A stretch of 64,000 nucleotides of DNA, taken from the NCBI GenBank assembly GCA_918026815.1, contig CAKJVC010000006.1:806001-870000 (forward strand), given 5' to 3'. The notes below the pieces were generated by a model that saw only the letters and a program-made list of their open reading frames with translations, was not told where the DNA came from and searched no databases. Each line of letters starts with the position of its first letter. The stretch's first letter is position 1. The position numbers and the translations under genes are program-made. This document shows, one piece after another, positions 35,261 to 46,326 of this stretch. Source of the DNA: Chalara sp. BL73 (taxonomy: Eukaryota; Ascomycota; Leotiomycetes; Helotiales).

Positions 35261-37400
35261 TGCAGTATTACAACTACGAGCTTAAAAGTTTAGTAAAAAC
35301 AAACGCGAGCGACAAAGTCGTAACAAAAGTGCTTTTACAACGCAAAAGCTTTAAAAACTTATAGCTTTCTGTAAAGTACTTTTCGAAAACTATAGCACTT
35401 GCGAAGTTTAACTACTAAATGTATAACAAAAAAATGCTAACTATTGTACGTTCGCTAACACAGTAACGAGCGAACTTAGCGAACACTACATTTTTTATTC
35501 AAGTGCTTACCGATTACAAAACACTCGAATACTTTATAACAAGCAAAGCGCTAAACGCACGCTAAGCTCGTTAAGCGAAAATACTTTCTAAGTTTTATTT
35601 TAATATTATATACCGCTTAAAAAAAGCTAACGAAAAAACGGATGCTTTAACAAAAAGAAAGCAAAACGTAGCTTTTCAGAACGTTTTTAAAAAAAAAACT
35701 CGCGACTAAGTTCTGCTAAGCTCCGACCGAGTAAATACTCGCATTTTGGCTCAGCTACTTATAGCTGCACTCGAAAGCCAAGCCGAGCGTTCAGAAAAAA
35801 ACCGCTTTGCTTCTAGAAACTTCGATTTAGTAAGCTAGCTGCTTGTAGCAAACAGAAAAAGCACTAAGCTGAAGTTTATGCGTGCTTAAACTCGTGCTAA
35901 AGCTTAAAACTAGAAACTAAAAAACGAACTGCTTTTGTGGCAAAAAAAGCTTGTAATACCGATAAAAAAAACGCTTCGCGCGCAGCTTTTAAATAAAGTT
36001 TATGCTTAAGTGTCGACAGCGCACCCAAAAATCTCTAAAACTAAGCTTTTTGTCGCTCGGAACTATTAGTAAAAAAGTCTTTCAAGCGACGTGTTTAACT
36101 ACGTTTACTTCTGTAAAGCATGCCGGAAAACAACAATACTACGTAATTGCACGCTTGGCTATTTGCACTTGCTTTCGATTCCCGACCGGCTATAGCAACA
36201 CGTGTTTATAAATTATAAGTCGTTCTCTGCGGCAAAAAACGGCCACAACAACTTTTTTATAGTAGTCGATAAATTTTGCAAATAAACAGTATCGATTCTT
36301 TGTTCGAAGTTAGCAAATGCTCGAAATATAGCTCGCATGTACATCGAACGTATTTACTGCCGTTACGAAGCTTTTTAAACAATAGTGTTAAACAAAAGCT
36401 TTCAGTTTATTTCGTCGTTTTAAAACGAGTTTACGCGCATTTTAAAAATAAAGCTAAAACTTTTTACAGTATATTACTTTTAAACGGACAGTTAAACAGA
36501 AATTGTTAATTAGTATATTGATTTACGGTTTAGGCTTTTTATTAATTACTATTAAAACGACTGGCCGAAGCTGATTTCTATAGTAAACTACGCGCAGTTT
36601 ACGTTACTGCACGAAAACTTAAGAATAATGTTTCCGTTCGAAGTTTAATACGACTACAAGCCGAACACGTTTTAAAACTGAAAACTCGCGAAAAAAGCAC
36701 TAAAAAACGCGCGAGAAAAGCTTAACCGGGAAAAAGCTTAAACATACGCACAAAAAATGCACAAAGCATAAAAAAAGCTAAAAAGTGCTTGCAACAAACA
36801 CAGAAAATACACGTTAAAAGCGCTAACAAGCGCCGCCGATCAGTGGATTTCGGCGTAAATAATTACGTTTATATGCTAACAAAAAACTAGCGCAGAAAAC
36901 GGCTTAGTGCTAAGCTCGATTCTTAAATAAAAAGTTTTTAGCTTATTATTGCTTAAAAAAGCTATTTTTTTCGATTAAAGCTTTCGAGCTTTATAAAAAT
37001 ACACTTTGTGTTTTCAGCTAATCGTTTGCGTAAAGCAAAAAATGCTTTTTTGCTAAAACAAATTGCAGAAAAAGCTAAGCTAATTGTTGTCGAAAACGAG
37101 CTGAAGTAAAAACTGGAAAAAGTGCTAGCCTGCAAGCTAAAGCGTGAAAAGCTTAAGTACAGAATTCGCTAAGTAAACTAAAAAAAAGACTCCGAGTAGT
37201 ACTTAGCTTTCGACTTAAAGTACGCTTTTTATTTGCTGAAAGCGTTCTACCTACAAAACCTAAGCGCGGAAAAGCCGCTTTTGAAACTAAAGAATTGGAT
37301 TAAAGCATAAAAAAAAAGTATTAACAATTACGACTACTTAAATAGTAACCTGCCGTGCTCTCAAAGCTCGAAAGCGAGCTTTTTCCGGAGAAGAAAGTAA
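35261..37400 (+). pseudogene. Gypsy element 3, RNase H and integrase part (right of nested insertion)
   Basis: Continues the frame broken at 28746. It reads YYNYELKSLVKTNASDKVV (RNase H start, catalytic Asp to Asn), YFSKTIALAKFNY, KKMLTIVRSLTQ, VLTDYKTLEYFITSKALNAR and FNIIYRLKKANEKTDAL. Further right come integrase pieces (KSFSAAKNGHNNFFIVVDKF, ARNIARMYIERIYCRY near 36200-36360). A polypurine run (GGAGAAGAAAG, 37387-37397) precedes the 3' LTR. RIP stops throughout. Its plus-strand orientation is opposite to elements 1 and 2. Confidence 0.85.
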
Positions 37401-37574
37401 TGTCACGTCGCGTGCTTTTAAGCACACGTGATCCATATTAGGCGAGCTCCCCGAGCTCCTCGTGTATATATAGCCTGCTCTCCCCGAGCTCCCTCTTCCT
37501 CCCTTAGCTATAGATTCTCGTATTACACCACCGTTGCCCTCTGTATCTGTAGATCCACAGCGCGTGCCGTGACA
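37401..37574 (+). repeat. 3' LTR of Gypsy element 3 (174 bp)
   Basis: Runs TGTCACGTCGCG...GTGCCGTGACA, with GTGTATATATAGCC as a core-promoter-like motif. It follows a polypurine tract. It has the same length and family as the solo LTR at 5039-5212 and is GC-normal within RIP-mutated DNA. The matching 5' LTR was not found, and the flanks (AGTAA, TTTTG) are not a direct repeat, as expected for an internal 3' LTR. An 85-codon minus-strand frame across it is non-coding. Confidence 0.85.
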
Positions 37575-38349
37575 TTTTGTATAAAACTTACGCAATAGTT
37601 CGAATAGTAATATTAATAGCCGCGAACGCGATAAACAATTATTTAAACGTATAAACGAGCTATAATCATTTTTTCAACTTGATTTAAAGCTAGCAAATAA
37701 AAAAAAACTTTTCCGAGATTTATATTATTATTTATACTTATTAAAAAAAGCAACTAGTTGTTTTTGTTTCGTAAAAAACACTGCCGACAAAGTCCGGCTT
37801 GTAAATGCATTTTAAACTAGCGTTTATTATACCGGCTATAAGTTTTTATTTTTATAGTATTTATAACTGCGTAAAAGTTTTAAATATACTGCTATTGTTT
37901 CGCAAATATAAAACTCGGCTTTGCCGCAAGTTGTTAAAAAAGTTGTTTAATAGTAATTTCGAGTACAAAAAAAAGCAGCGGTATTGTTTCTGAAAAAAAA
38001 AAAAGCCGAATAATTTCTAAGCTTGCAACAAGTGTTTCCGAGCGTGCTACAACGTTCGCAAATCGATTAACACGTTTTCGAGGCTGTATATTAAAGTCGA
38101 CAAGCTGTAAAGCTCGTTTTTGTCGAGCTCGAGCTTAAGTTTTACAGTACCGAAAATAAGTAGCTAATAGCCTATTAGCAGAATTAGCAAAATTTTGAAA
38201 AAATAAAAAAAAATCACGCGTATTAGTATACGCAAAGCAACATTTAAAAGTTATTGCAAGTGCATAAAATAAATTGGTTAATAGTTTGTTAATATTTAAT
38301 ATTTTGCTTACAGTTTCAAGTTTACACGTCAAAAAAACATTCTGTAGCT

Positions 38350-38530
38350 AACGCACCGACCTGTAAACGACCCGTGCAAAAAGTCAATTACTTAAAGCCT
38401 GTAAAAGCCTGTAAAAGCCTGTAAAAAAGTCAATCTTGAGGGCTAAGCCCCCTAAACCCCCCTATTTCGCTGCGCTTAGCCTTTTCAGCAACGCACCGAC
38501 CCGTGAATGGCCCGTGAAAAAGCATTATCA
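38350..38530. repeat. subterminal direct repeats of the large block
   Basis: Two direct copies of an about 40-base motif starting AACGCACCGACC (at about 38350 and 38490), each continuing TGTAAACGACCCGTG or CGTGAATGGCCCGTG. Three perfect tandem GCCTGTAAAA units (38397-38426) lie between them. Repeated subterminal motifs are common transposase-binding sites in large DNA transposons; that role here is inference. Confidence 0.7.
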
Positions 38531-38654
38531 CGTGAAAGTGTTTTTTTTAAGTCACATGATTCTTTTTGAGCCCTCAACCACCAATTTTCAGCATCACGTG
38601 CCCCCACGCACTGGGTCATCACTTTAGTAAGAAAGCAAGCTTTCTAATGAAAAC
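38490..38654. repeat. right long terminal inverted repeat
   Basis: Inverted partner of 10796-10962, with a perfect 26-base core at 38591-38616. This copy is GC-richer and is probably closer to the original sequence. Confidence 0.75.
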
Positions 38655-39862
38655 TAATAATATGTATAATTATCACTAATAATCAAAGGTAGAACCACGC
38701 AAGCAATTAATTAGCGAGGTTGAGAAAGGGTATCTTTTTCGGCTACAAATGCTATTGCTAGTAAATGTTAAGGATGCTACCTGGAGTTCATTCTAAATCT
38801 TTTTTTTTTTGGCATATCGCCAGTGGCCTGGTAGCAGCCTCTTAAAACAAGTTTTTGATGTTTGTCCTTTTTGTTCTTTCCCTAGTTTTCCACGAACCCA
38901 CGCATGCCGCACAACGCCAACCATCTGATTCATATTTATGGTCGTCTCGACCTCCCACCTCCATACCCGTCGCTCCGTCCCATCCCAACAAACAACACCA
39001 CAACGCCGGGGCTTCCAAGACCCAAAAGATCGAATAGGCTCTCACCACAAAAGCACCCAAACTAAGAATCACAAGAAGAAGGGAGCCAGGATTTCACGCA
39101 TCCAACCCCTCCCCCCCTTCCCAAGTAAACCGCCCGCATCTTCGCAACTAAAACCAAATCAAACCAAACAAAAACAAACCCTTACTTTCTATAAAGCTTA
39201 TTCTGACATCGCGGGCATCAACAACAACCAAGTAGCCCAAAGCAGAACACACGAAAAAAACACAGCACACAGATTCGAAGAGAAGGTTTCATGTCCCGTG
39301 TTTGACCTGATGCAAAGAGCATGGGGTGAAAAAGTGGAGAAGGCGGGAAGGAGGGCAGGAGGCGCAGGATCCGAGGGCGGTTCGGTGGTTCGGTGGGGAA
39401 AAGGCAATACGTTTTATGTGCGAGGGTGCACGGTACGGGATACGAGAGGGAAGGAACGAGTGGTGACTATTACGAAAAGGCCGTATGGAAATACGGACGA
39501 GAGGATGAGCTGGAAGAAGATGCAGGTGCATTATGGTAAATTGATAGGTAGTCAAGGTCAAATAGTCTATTCGTAAAGGTGTCTAATCCAATGACACTCA
39601 TCTGCCCAGAATATTATACAAAGCAGCCGTCATGAGAAAGGAAAATGATAAACGAAGCAAGGGAATCGTGACACCGGAAATGCATTGCATTGCTTCCTCA
39701 GAACTACTCGCTCCATACAAATGAAAAAGCCTGAATGTTGTTATACCGGCCTCTTCATCCATGTGTATAGCTTAATCCTGAACTCCAAGATCCAGTCTCA
39801 GCTATCTTTTCCGCGGCTCCAGGTATTACTGTCGATCTCTATGTACAATTCACATTATCCGT
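38655..39862. other. intergenic between repeat block and GH72 gene
   Basis: Returns to normal composition. It contains the 3' flank of the GH72 gene at its right end and an open frame of doubtful coding value (38938-39576). Confidence 0.5.
38938..39576 (+). CDS. hypothetical protein, doubtful
   Basis: A 212-codon single-exon frame from ATG to TAA. The first half is Pro/Gln/Lys/Ser-rich and of low complexity. The second half (from about residue 118) is charged, with VTITKRPYGNTDERMSWKK. No known domain, no signal peptide and no membrane segment. It could be real, the 3' exon of a longer gene, or a chance frame in a C/A-rich stretch. It is tail-to-tail with the GH72 gene. Confidence 0.25.
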   Translation: MVVSTSHLHTRRSVPSQQTTPQRRGFQDPKDRIGSHHKSTQTKNHKKKGARISRIQPLPPFPSKPPASSQLKPNQTKQKQTLTFYKAYSDIAGINNNQVAQSRTHEKNTAHRFEEKVSCPVFDLMQRAWGEKVEKAGRRAGGAGSEGGSVVRWGKGNTFYVRGCTVRDTRGKERVVTITKRPYGNTDERMSWKKMQVHYGKLIGSQGQIVYS

Positions 39863-41379
39863 TTACAGCAGTGCCGCACCAAAGAGGGTGAAGGAGCACA
39901 CAATAGTGCCAACCACCATGGGTAGGAAAGATGATGGTGCCAGGATAGCAGCGGCGCCCTTGTCGGAACTGCTGCTGCTGTTTGTGGAGTTTGAGCTGGA
40001 ACCGGCAAGTCCAGATCCGGACTCGGCAATACCCTCAGATTGACCGCCCTCAACGTCCTCGCCAGCTCCGTCTTGGGATCCAGTGCCTGTGAGTCCTACA
40101 CCCTTTCCGGCGCCGTTCGTGAAGTACTATACAATATTAGCATCTGCGACGTTCACGAAACAGCAAGAGAACTTACAGCCTCGGCAGCCTTTGGTAGAGC
40201 AGGAAGAGAGTCTCCATCAACATCCCAGGTAGCAGACTTGACAGGGCATCCAGAAGCGCCTCCAGTTGCGTTGTAGCCTCCATCACCAGAGGCATTTGGG
40301 GTAGCAGCAAACTTCTCCTTGAGCACACCAAAATCATCCTTCTCGGTAATTTTTCCGTCAGATCCGATGACGACAAGACCATATTTGTTGTCTTCCTCAG
40401 AGTACTCATAGACGAGACCACCAGAGTAGACGGCGGTCATATCGGTGCTGTAAAGAGAGGCAATCTCATTCCATTCACGGGTGTTGGTGATACAACCAAA
40501 TTCAGACAGGCTGGGGAAATTAGCCTGGCCCAAAAAATGGGATGGAAAACTTACAAAAGGGGGAGACCATAGTTGGTAAAGTTCTTGACCTTTTGGTCCC
40601 ATCCAGAGGTGGTGAAAGAGGAAGGATCACACCAGGAGTAGTCATTGAAGGCGAAGAAGTCGCTGCGCTCGTCATCAGTTCCACAGTTCATGTATTGGGC
40701 CATTTCGAGACGGTTGGAGTCGACATCGGCAGCGGAATAACCAACGGGAATTTGACGGTGGCCGCGGGCAGCGAGATAAGATCTCATATCACGGGTAACA
40801 GCCTTGACATATGGTGCAGCTGGGGTAGTGGTATCGTCATTGATAACTTCGTTACCCGAGAAGTATGCAAGAGTGTTGGTGTATCCGGAGAACGAATCTA
40901 TGGTAGCAAAGATGTTCTGGAGGTATTTGGAATTGTATGAAATGAGAGGTTTGTCACGGCGGAGGGAGTATTTAGGGGTGTTGACATCTAGCACGAGGTA
41001 GATACCAGCATCTGCCAAAAGCTGCATGCACTCGTCGTGGTTGGCGGAGTTGTCGACGGTGTAGATACGGATGGTGTTGATACCCAGCTCCTTGAATTTG
41101 GCAATATCACGCGTGCAGGTCTCCACGTCTGCGATAGGGTCGACAAGCTTCGAGGATCCTCCTGGCTGGTAATCGACACCACGCATGTAGAACCGGCTGT
41201 TTCCTTGGAAGAAAGCTGCGAGCAGTTAGGACATGTTTCTTAAACCCCCCGACGAAATTGAGCCTACCATTTCCTTTGACGGTGATGGGGGTTAATTCAG
41301 CACGCTTTCCCTGCTTGGATGGAGCAGCGAAGGCCGAAGAGACAGCAGCCAGTGCTGCCAGAGTATTGATGGTCTTCAT
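39863..41379 (-). CDS. GPI-anchored beta-1,3-glucanosyltransferase, GH72 (Gel/Gas family)
   Basis: Cell-wall enzyme that cuts and rejoins beta-1,3-glucan chains at the outer face of the plasma membrane. Minus-strand exons: 41379-41268, 41215-40555, 40510-40177 and 40126-39863 (introns 52, 44 and 50 bases), 456 codons in frame. Residues 1-18 form a signal peptide (MKTINTLAALAAVSSAFA). The GH72 domain opens with FYMRGVDYQPGG. The acid/base Glu is in YFSGNEVIN (about residue 160) and the nucleophile Glu in LSEFGC (about 260), placed as in yeast Gas1. It then has a Ser/Asn-rich stretch (SSSNSTNSSSSS), a likely GPI omega region and a hydrophobic tail (MVVGTIVCSFTLFGAALL). No Cys-rich CBM43 (X8) module is present, so it belongs to the Gas3-5/Gel-like group without that module. 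It looks intact. Confidence 0.94.
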
Positions 41380-44300
41380 GATGATATGGGTGTGGAAATG
41401 GTGGAACACGGGTTAATTTTTCAGGAGATTGGGAGACTTGATTTGTAAATAAAGTCAACGATTTTGTTTGCCTGTCTCGAGAGAGTGAGAGACAGGTCGG
41501 CGAAGTGTAGTATTATTAAATCTGATAAAAAAAGGCGACAACAAACGAGTGATTGTGCCTGTAAATTGATCTGAAGAAAGGGTGGTTTTTTGGTTGATTG
41601 TCGTTGGACAAAAGTTGGCTGGAGGAGAGAAGGAGGATAAGTATGGCGAGGGAGGTGGGCAGGTAATGACAAGAATGTCCCGGAACACGATGCGCTAGTC
41701 TGTAAGGGGAAAGGTGAAGGAACTGGATATTCAGGAGATGGCTTGGCAGGACAGGGGTTGGCAGACACGAGTGGAGTAAGGATTTGCCCTTTTGCGGTTC
41801 ATTTGTCTGCATCAGCCAGAGGAGGTTCACGCCTATAGCGCCCACATCCAGCCCACTGAAGCCCACTGAAGCACAAGCCCCCAAGCACCACCCCAAACTC
41901 AATCCAAACCTCTCTCCCATTATTGATGCCAATCACTCATCTACCTAATTATTGCCAACCCTTCTTGTTTTCTTGTTAAATGATGATTCCAGATTACACA
42001 GCCTCAAAATCAAGACTATCATCAGTATCTTACAGTAATGTTTCAATCGCCCGTTCAACGTCTCCTCACTGCTCTTACTCTTCACATGCGGCAAATGACA
42101 TGAAAATAAGATGCCCCCAAACAAGCGAGATTTGGCCCTCGTTTTGGAAGCCTGAATAACCAGCCTTCCTTGGTTCCCCATTTGCTCCCTCTCACCCCCT
42201 GTAACCGCCGCATTCAAAGCCGGAAGGGGACTTGCTCCATCAGCTCGCAGCTAGCACAACCTCTCGATGACATCGTTTCGGGGGAGGGGAGAAGAAGCCT
42301 TGAATCGTTCGTTCGTTCAAACCTTCAAATAGATAAATTCCAGTCTCGCCCCACGGTCGTTTCACCTTTTTCCCTCCCACCGCAAATCATTATTTCATCC
42401 CGTAACCATCGATGTCATCGCCCACCACCGATCGCCCTGTTGCTGTTCTCTGTTTGTTTTCTATTTTGGAATTATGCAGGTTTCGTTGCTGATTATTATC
42501 ATTTTTATGCAGGAAAAGCCTGATTTGTGCAACCGTGAGGCATATTTTTAGAGGGGGGAATTCTGAGGGGCGAGGTTTTGCCACGGCCGGTGGTGATTTC
42601 TTGGATACGACCTTCACCGAAACCACCCAACTTGGCCGTGCTTGGGCAATTCCTTGGGCGTGTTTGGCAGCGATTTGGCAACTTGGCAACCTGCATTTTT
42701 CATCTGCGAGAACAATTTGGTACGCGTAGTGCTGATTTTAAATGTCTGACGTCCTTCACTTTTTGTCAATTCTCTTGGAAATATGCTCGATTCATTGCCG
42801 TTTGCGAGAATTTCCGTCCCTCCACCTCTTCCTCATCTTCTTGTCTACAAAATACAGGACGCTCCAGTGCCTTTGAAGCATTGAATCGATAACGGAAATG
42901 GCTTAATCCACTGAGCAGTTGCATGAGAGTGGTGAGACGGTAATTGCTAACTAACAAAAATCCGATGCTACCCAGATCAAGGGCACCTCGTCAGAGCATG
43001 TTCCACCATTCAAAGCCCGAGTCCACATCTAACAATTGTGAACTTCTCGTTGATTTTCATAATGCATAGAATTTTTGGGGATGTTTTTTAGTTTTATTTA
43101 AGAATCAGCAAATGCCTGGTTGATAACCATCTCAATTGAGTTATGCAAGGGAATCTTCTGAAGGATTGCCCCACCATCATATCCAGCGTCCCCTCACGTG
43201 GTCTCTCTTTTTCTTTCACAATAATGCGTACATTATCTGCCACCATCTCATTGCACTGACAGCAAAGTCTTTACATATTTGAGTACAGTACAATTTTAAG
43301 TGCAGTGTTCTTCTTTCACACAAACACGCCAGATTAAACAGGGTCGCAATTCTCAGCTCACAGCCGCTCAACGCCCTTGTACGTACACTTTCGCTAAACA
43401 CAAATAAAATCGATCTTCTTATGCATGGATAGCCAAATACACCCCAACTTCAACAAGAAATTCCTCAACAACCAGCATCATAAAACTACTGGTTTGAAAT
43501 TGCAAAAGCGCTCAGCCTTCAGAGCTATATCCTAAAACCAAATCATAAAAGTGCCATAAGAAGCGTGACCGAAAATAGCCTGAGAAATACAGCGTCCCTC
43601 AGCCCTTTCGCTTAACAAAAGTCTGACTTCTTTTGACCGGCGCAAGCCTGCCGCAGTCGTAGCAGTTCTTGCCTCCTTCAGCTTGTTATTCCCTATTTTC
43701 ATGATTGCCAATTTGCATATACCGTATCACATCCTCCGCAAAGATGATCATGGTGCTATTTTGCGGCGCCGCTGAGCCGGGTTTCCAGGCCGCTTCAGGC
43801 TGGAGGCGTGATTGAACGTTGTGCTACCCTCTGGATCCTGCCGTTATTTGTATCTCAAGTTCGAAGTTTGTACGTGCGGGAATGTTGCGCGTCACAGCGT
43901 CTCGAAATGTTGAAAGGTAGATCCAATCAACAGCTTCGTGGTTGACAGCAGCAGTTAATTTCTGCGAGGTGAAAATGGATAACATCCCGCATTTCCGGGT
44001 TCCCCTATGCGTGCCGCAGTCAAAGCAGCAACGCAGTTTGGACATTGCAGCTCAAAATAGCGTTTTTTCATCTTTTCTTTGTCTTGTTCCTGCTTAAAAC
44101 GTTTGCCATATCTAAAAGCTTGGCATCGCTTCCTCCAGTTTAACGCCTTGACAAACCTGATCACGTTCCAGAGGAGGAAAAAGTGCTGTGCCCGGGCTAT
44201 TTATTGATCTTGTGGGAGCATCATACAAAATTATCGCCCTCCTGATTGCAGTATATCCCGTTGTTGTAAGGCTTTTAAAGTTTCATATCCTGCTTTCGCA

Positions 44301-46326
44301 GCATTCAGGCAACTTGCCAATAAAAACCAGGTAGGCTACCTTGGTTGAATTAGGCTTAACAGCGAGGGACTCCCAGATCACTTATATTGCCTAAGATTAG
44401 GACATGCTTGCAAGGCTGTTTCGTGGGTTTATTCCTTGGTTTAAGCTATAATTAGGAGATCAAGTGCATACCACCAGAATCCACACGTGAAATAGCTTAT
44501 TTTGTGATCAACATCTCTGAAAGGATAACGCTTTGCATAAAATAATGCAGGCAGTACCGCTGTTTAAGCCTTGCATGCTTTTTGAGTTGCTCCGTTACAG
44601 AATCCAGGGTTAATAGCTGCGTCAAAGCAGTGTCCCATCTGTAATCGTCCAGCTATCAAGATTTACAACCACAAATTTCCCTCCACAGCTCTCTTCTCTC
44701 GCCTTTTTGTCCATAGCTCATTCCCCATTATTAAATTTTGTCCATTCTTGAGAGCTACAGAATAACTTTTGCTAAAAATTATTTAGGGGACAATGCTGTA
44801 TGCGATGGGCGGGTATAACAATGCAGCTTTAGACTGAAGCAACTTGAACACAAAGCAGTTGGCTTGCTTTACAAACCATGATATTGAGTATGTTTCAGAA
44901 AAGTAAGAAAATAACTAAAACTTACAATACTAGCAACAGCACATGACGTGGTTACGTGTCTAAGTGTTTATGTACTATGATTCATTTGAAATAATTGCCT
45001 ATACAGAGCAATAAGCAGCGGCAATGACATTATAAGTAGCAACGTTTATCTCTTTAATAGCACAGAAATGGCCAAGAGGAAAAGTTTAAATGTAGCATTA
45101 GATAATTCCTATGCAGTTGTTCTTTTGTTTCCTGGCTAAGGTTTGACTAATTAAATATGTACAAGCGCTGCATCAACATACATTCCTTCTTTCTCTTAGC
45201 CCTGGAAAAGCCTAAATATATATTTGCGTTTTACCCAATCCCGAAACAAAGGGCCACATCACGCTTCGCTTAGCATATAACCTTATTTCGTTGTTTAGGT
45301 CAAAAAGTGGCTCTGAGCTTGTGTTACGTTTACCGCCTGCCTGCCTCTGTATCCCTCTTATTCAAGCTTATAAATAACCCCATGCTTCTATAACTAGTTC
45401 TTTAAGGCTTTTACTCGAACCAGCACATGATAAATCTTTGTTACAGAGTTTATGCTTACAATAAAGAGCATGTATACGGCCTTTTTTGTATGCTAGATTA
45501 AGGGCCATGCGCGGGCCGTGCTGCAACCACAGCTTATAAATTAACAATAAAAGAAGTGAGAATTGCCTACAATACAATACCATAACCGGTAGCCCCGCTG
45601 ATTCAATGTGATCAGCCTGTTAGCCTTCTGAATTCAATGGAGAGCTTTTATTAATGAATCGCTCTACACGCGGATTGCATGCTTGTCAGATCCCTCACTG
45701 AGTCTGGCCGAATAATGTAAGGCTTTTTGAATAGTATTTGCATGGGAACATTAAAATAGCTCTTTCTTCTTTCCTTTTTAATAACTTCTTTATAGTTTGC
45801 TTACACGTACACTTACATTGCTGTATTTCAAATAAAATATTTCCTAGCCGCGGCGGCCGTGACAGGCATACGCTTAGTCCATTAAGAAACAACACCTCAC
45901 TTAACATAACGGGCCGGCGGGTTATGGCTGAGTCAACATTGCAGCTTCTCATGCTTCTTTTCAGTCACATCTAAGAAACTGCAGAACTTAAATCCTGGGT
46001 GTCGTTGTTGATGTATACATTCCAGTGTTATATGCCAATGTCTAATGAACAATAAGCTAGTGTCTGGAATTGAAGGACCCTCCGTTGTGCTTTTGTTATG
46101 TATTACTCTGGAATTCATATGTAGCTCCGAGCAGTCATATGTTGGGAGTATCTGAAGATGTGAATTAATGTACATGAAGGCTCGATCCCCTCCAGGTGCC
46201 AGGTGCTACATATATAAACTCCGCAGCCTGGCTCAAATGTCTCCATTGTGCTCTTTGCCAACATCCGCTCTTGCTGCCTTGAGTCTCGGTTTCAGAATGC
46301 ACACGACAATTTTTATCTTAGAACTA
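41380..46326. other. 4.9-kb stretch without recognisable genes; includes GH72 promoter
   Basis: The first 500-800 bases upstream of the GH72 start are C/T-rich on the minus strand, with several frames lacking family features, and are best read as a long promoter and 5' leader. From 42.5 to 46.3 kb I find only short unrelated frames. No tRNA, repeat pair or transposon relic was recognised. The right part contains AT-rich simple stretches but not RIP-type composition. Confidence 0.5.

Larger units (their letters stand above)
10796..38654. mobile_element. 27.9-kb AT-rich nested repeat block bounded by long inverted repeats
   Basis: The two edges (10796-10962 and 38490-38654) are inverted copies of each other over about 165 bases. 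They share a perfect 26-base core (10834-10859 and 38591-38616) that includes CCCAGTGCGTGGGGGCACGT. Between them lies RIP-degraded DNA containing at least three LTR retrotransposons. The simplest reading is a large DNA transposon with long terminal inverted repeats and subterminal repeats that served as a landing site for later insertions. No transposase is readable and no clean target-site duplication was found, so the superfamily is undetermined. The alternative is two unrelated inverted copies of one dispersed repeat. After removal of the two complete Gypsy elements (6658 and 6519 bp with one TSD each) about 14.7 kb remains. Confidence 0.55.

Noticed and set aside
37338..37595. 85-codon minus-strand frame, GC-normal in AT-rich DNA
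   Set aside because: It lies across the 174-bp LTR and polypurine tract of Gypsy element 3 and is explained by the LTR being spared from RIP.
10796..38654. Starship-type giant element
   Set aside because: No tyrosine-recombinase captain (DUF3435-like) frame is readable near either end, there is no cargo gene inside, and the ends are long inverted repeats rather than the short ends usual for Starships. A captain lost to RIP cannot be excluded but nothing supports it.
41421..41932. Three overlapping minus-strand frames upstream of the GH72 gene
   Set aside because: Low-complexity Ser/Pro/Leu translations of a C/T-rich leader, no ATG context or domains; better read as promoter and 5' leader.
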